From an uncultured Candidatus Poseidoniales archaeon (GTDB taxonomy: Archaea; Thermoplasmatota; Poseidoniia; Poseidoniales; Poseidoniaceae): 35,412 nt of DNA. The translations under genes were made by a program, and so were the position numbers. The stretch is from NCBI GenBank assembly GCA_905182635.1, contig CAJJCM010000070.1:1-35412 (forward strand). The letters run 5' to 3'. Numbering within the stretch: position 1 is the stretch's first letter; each line of letters begins with the position of its first letter. The notes under the pieces were generated by a model. That model was not told where the DNA came from. It saw only the letters and a program-made list of their open reading frames with translations, and did no database searches. Positions 33,883 through 35,412 of this stretch are shown here, piece by piece.

Positions 33883-35412
33883 TCAGACATCGGCATTGTA
33901 GGCAAGCAGTCGAACATAGGTACCATAAATCGTCACTGAGACTCCAAGAGATTCAGGATTGAAACGGTCCATGGTGTCAAGATAGGTGTGGTATTCCCAA
34001 CTGCCGCTGCCGTAGCAAACGACTGCACGTCCACGGGTTGAATCACCGAGGTCATAGACAAATGGGCCGTGGTCAGAATTGTAAGGCATTCCATCTTGGT
34101 CACCTTTCGCTCCGTCAAGCAATTGAATCCCAATATCATATTTCTCGGCGACATCTGAACGTTGCATTCGGTAGAGTTTTGTGATGCGTTCGATATGTTC
34201 GAAATCATCTTGGTTATTGGTGAAGAGTGAGACCGAGTTCCCTCGATTAGCGGTGTCTGCATCAACGTGATTCATATCGAGATTGACATAGAGTCGCAAA
34301 TGGTCCTTGAGGAATTCTTTATTCTCTTCCACATAGGCCTTACTGCCGTAGAGTCCTTCTTCTTCTCCACCCCATGTGCAGAATCGCAGAGTGCGCTCTG
34401 GTGTTCCAGTGGTGTTGACAATCTCAGAGATCTGTCGAGCCATTTCCATGACACTGGCGGAGCCTGAAGTATCATCGATTGCACCTTGACCGTGATAGAC
34501 CGTATCGTGGTGTCCACCGACCATGACAATGTCACTTGATTTGCCTTCAATGGTTCCACATGGGACATAGATGGTACGTGTGCCATCGTTGGTGACATCA
34601 ATGTCCATGGCGAGAGTTCCTGTACCATTGAAAATAACTGATTCGAGTATTTCACCAGCATCTTTCGACATGCCGATAAATGCAATATCAGTTGGAACCG
34701 TTCCACCATTGGCTGCGGTGATATCATCGACGCTTGAACCTTTGAAAATTGGGACGCAATCATTGCCTTCTATTTTGCCACAGTTGTAATCTTTATTGAC
34801 TCGAATCAGTCCTAAAAGACCGTTTTCAACCGCTTTGACATACATAGCAGAGTTTCCAATTTTGGTTCCTCCACTTCGAAGATAGCCTACACTGTCGGTG
34901 GCACTTTGCCACAGTGCATCATCACTGCCGTTGCCTAAGTCAGTGACAGGGACGTCATCGCCAAATGCGAATTGAGACCTTCCCGAGAAACCTTGAATGA
35001 CGTAATCAACTCGGTGTTGAAATGTAGTAACTTGAGCGCCAAGTAGGCCAGCAGTAACTCCATCACACACTCCTCCAAATCCTGGTGCACAAACTTGGAG
35101 GCTTGGTTCGGCTTCGACATAATGCATTGGGACTTGGTATTGATTGAGTTGTGTTACCATACCCATTGCTTTGAATTCACTTTCAATGTAGGTGGCAGCA
35201 TTTGCCTCTTCATCGGTTCCACTCATTCGCCCTTCCCATTCAGGATGGCCAAAATCGACAAGGTTCTGGGCAAAAGTTTGCGCTTGAGCTTGGTCGAAGT
35301 CGATGAGTTCGTAATCATAATCCGGTTCAAAACCGAGCCATGCGGGTTGGATGATAAAAACAGTAGCCGTCACCATGAGTAAAGCCAAACCGATGGCGAC
35401 AAGCCCACCAAG
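33883..35412 (-). CDS. M28 family zinc aminopeptidase, membrane-anchored or secreted (partial)
   Basis: The frame stays open to the window edge at 35412, so the N-terminus is missing. The first visible residues (LGGLVAIGLALLMVTATVFII) are a hydrophobic segment, either signal peptide or anchor, putting the enzyme outside the membrane. Numbering from the TTG at 35388, the zinc-site residues are His293/294 (GGHHDTV), Asp305/306 (IDDTSG), Glu342/343 (WGGEEEGLYGS), Asp371 (NLDMNH) and His467 (WEYHTYLDTMD). The region between about 100 and 260 resembles a protease-associated domain insert. Such enzymes fit the protein-degrading lifestyle of marine planktonic archaea (established in general for the group). 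Confidence 0.93.
   Translation of the reverse strand, partial: LGGLVAIGLALLMVTATVFIIQPAWLGFEPDYDYELIDFDQAQAQTFAQNLVDFGHPEWEGRMSGTDEEANAATYIESEFKAMGMVTQLNQYQVPMHYVEAEPSLQVCAPGFGGVCDGVTAGLLGAQVTTFQHRVDYVIQGFSGRSQFAFGDDVPVTDLGNGSDDALWQSATDSVGYLRSGGTKIGNSAMYVKAVENGLLGLIRVNKDYNCGKIEGNDCVPIFKGSSVDDITAANGGTVPTDIAFIGMSKDAGEILESVIFNGTGTLAMDIDVTNDGTRTIYVPCGTIEGKSSDIVMVGGHHDTVYHGQGAIDDTSGSASVMEMARQISEIVNTTGTPERTLRFCTWGGEEEGLYGSKAYVEENKEFLKDHLRLYVNLDMNHVDADTANRGNSVSLFTNNQDDFEHIERITKLYRMQRSDVAEKYDIGIQLLDGAKGDQDGMPYNSDHGPFVYDLGDSTRGRAVVCYGSGSWEYHTYLDTMDRFNPESLGVSVTIYGTYVRLLAYNADV

Overview
The window looks like a piece of a marine planktonic archaeal chromosome, most likely Candidatus Poseidoniales (Marine Group II, Thermoplasmatota). 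A related group such as Marine Group III cannot be excluded without phylogeny. The archaeal assignment rests on the 16S rRNA 3' half with archaeal signature stretches, aRF1, aIF2-beta, tRNA C56 2'-O-methyltransferase (Trm56), class I lysyl-tRNA synthetase, archaeal-type UMP kinase and NOG1. The Thermoplasmatota assignment rests on the 16S gene being unlinked to a 23S gene. Folate genes of bacterial type (folP, folB, a pterin carbinolamine dehydratase) fit what is known of this group.

Layout. 1-783 is the 16S rRNA 3' part, followed by a strong hairpin plus T-tract. 949-1842 (-) is NAD kinase. 1950-9010 (+) is an accessory-looking, membrane-rich run: a four-helix membrane protein, a YjbQ-family protein, two tandem 457-residue GIDE/BAM-like membrane paralogues, a thiolase, then a compact ABA4-like / DUF2071 / DCC-thioredoxin trio. 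9043-10941 (+) is a PIN-TPR protein meeting a TauE/SafE permease (-) tail to tail. 11895-15108 (+) holds LemA, a Rossmann-DHH-DHHA1 phosphoesterase and a TraB-family membrane protein. folP (-) follows, then a four-helix membrane protein, trm56 and carAB (+) to 22052.

22053-25623 (-) runs gfcR-like regulator, lysyl-tRNA synthetase, then a zinc-ribbon/coiled-coil protein. aIF2-beta (+) sits divergent to it. 26158-27200 (-) is a tight three-gene operon (Sm-like protein, pterin carbinolamine dehydratase, thioredoxin-like 2Fe-2S ferredoxin). NOG1 (+) abuts argS, which lies downstream of the aRF1 gene on the - strand. pyrH and a small zinc-ribbon membrane protein (+) follow. The right end (-) carries an M28 metallopeptidase cut by the window edge, a parvulin, folB and a zinc-ribbon protein, closely spaced.

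Functionally the window mixes translation (16S, aRF1, ArgS, LysS, aIF2-beta, NOG1, Trm56), pyrimidine supply (CarA, CarB, PyrH), folate/pterin chemistry (FolP, FolB, PCD) and poorly characterised membrane proteins. The genome is very compact: convergent genes share or abut stop codons, and several co-directional pairs overlap by 1-4 bases. Clear Shine-Dalgarno sequences (AAGGAGGG, GAGGTGA) precede some genes and match the CCTCC near the 16S 3' end. I saw no tRNA, IS element, CRISPR array or phage gene. All family names come from motif recognition by eye, not from database searches.
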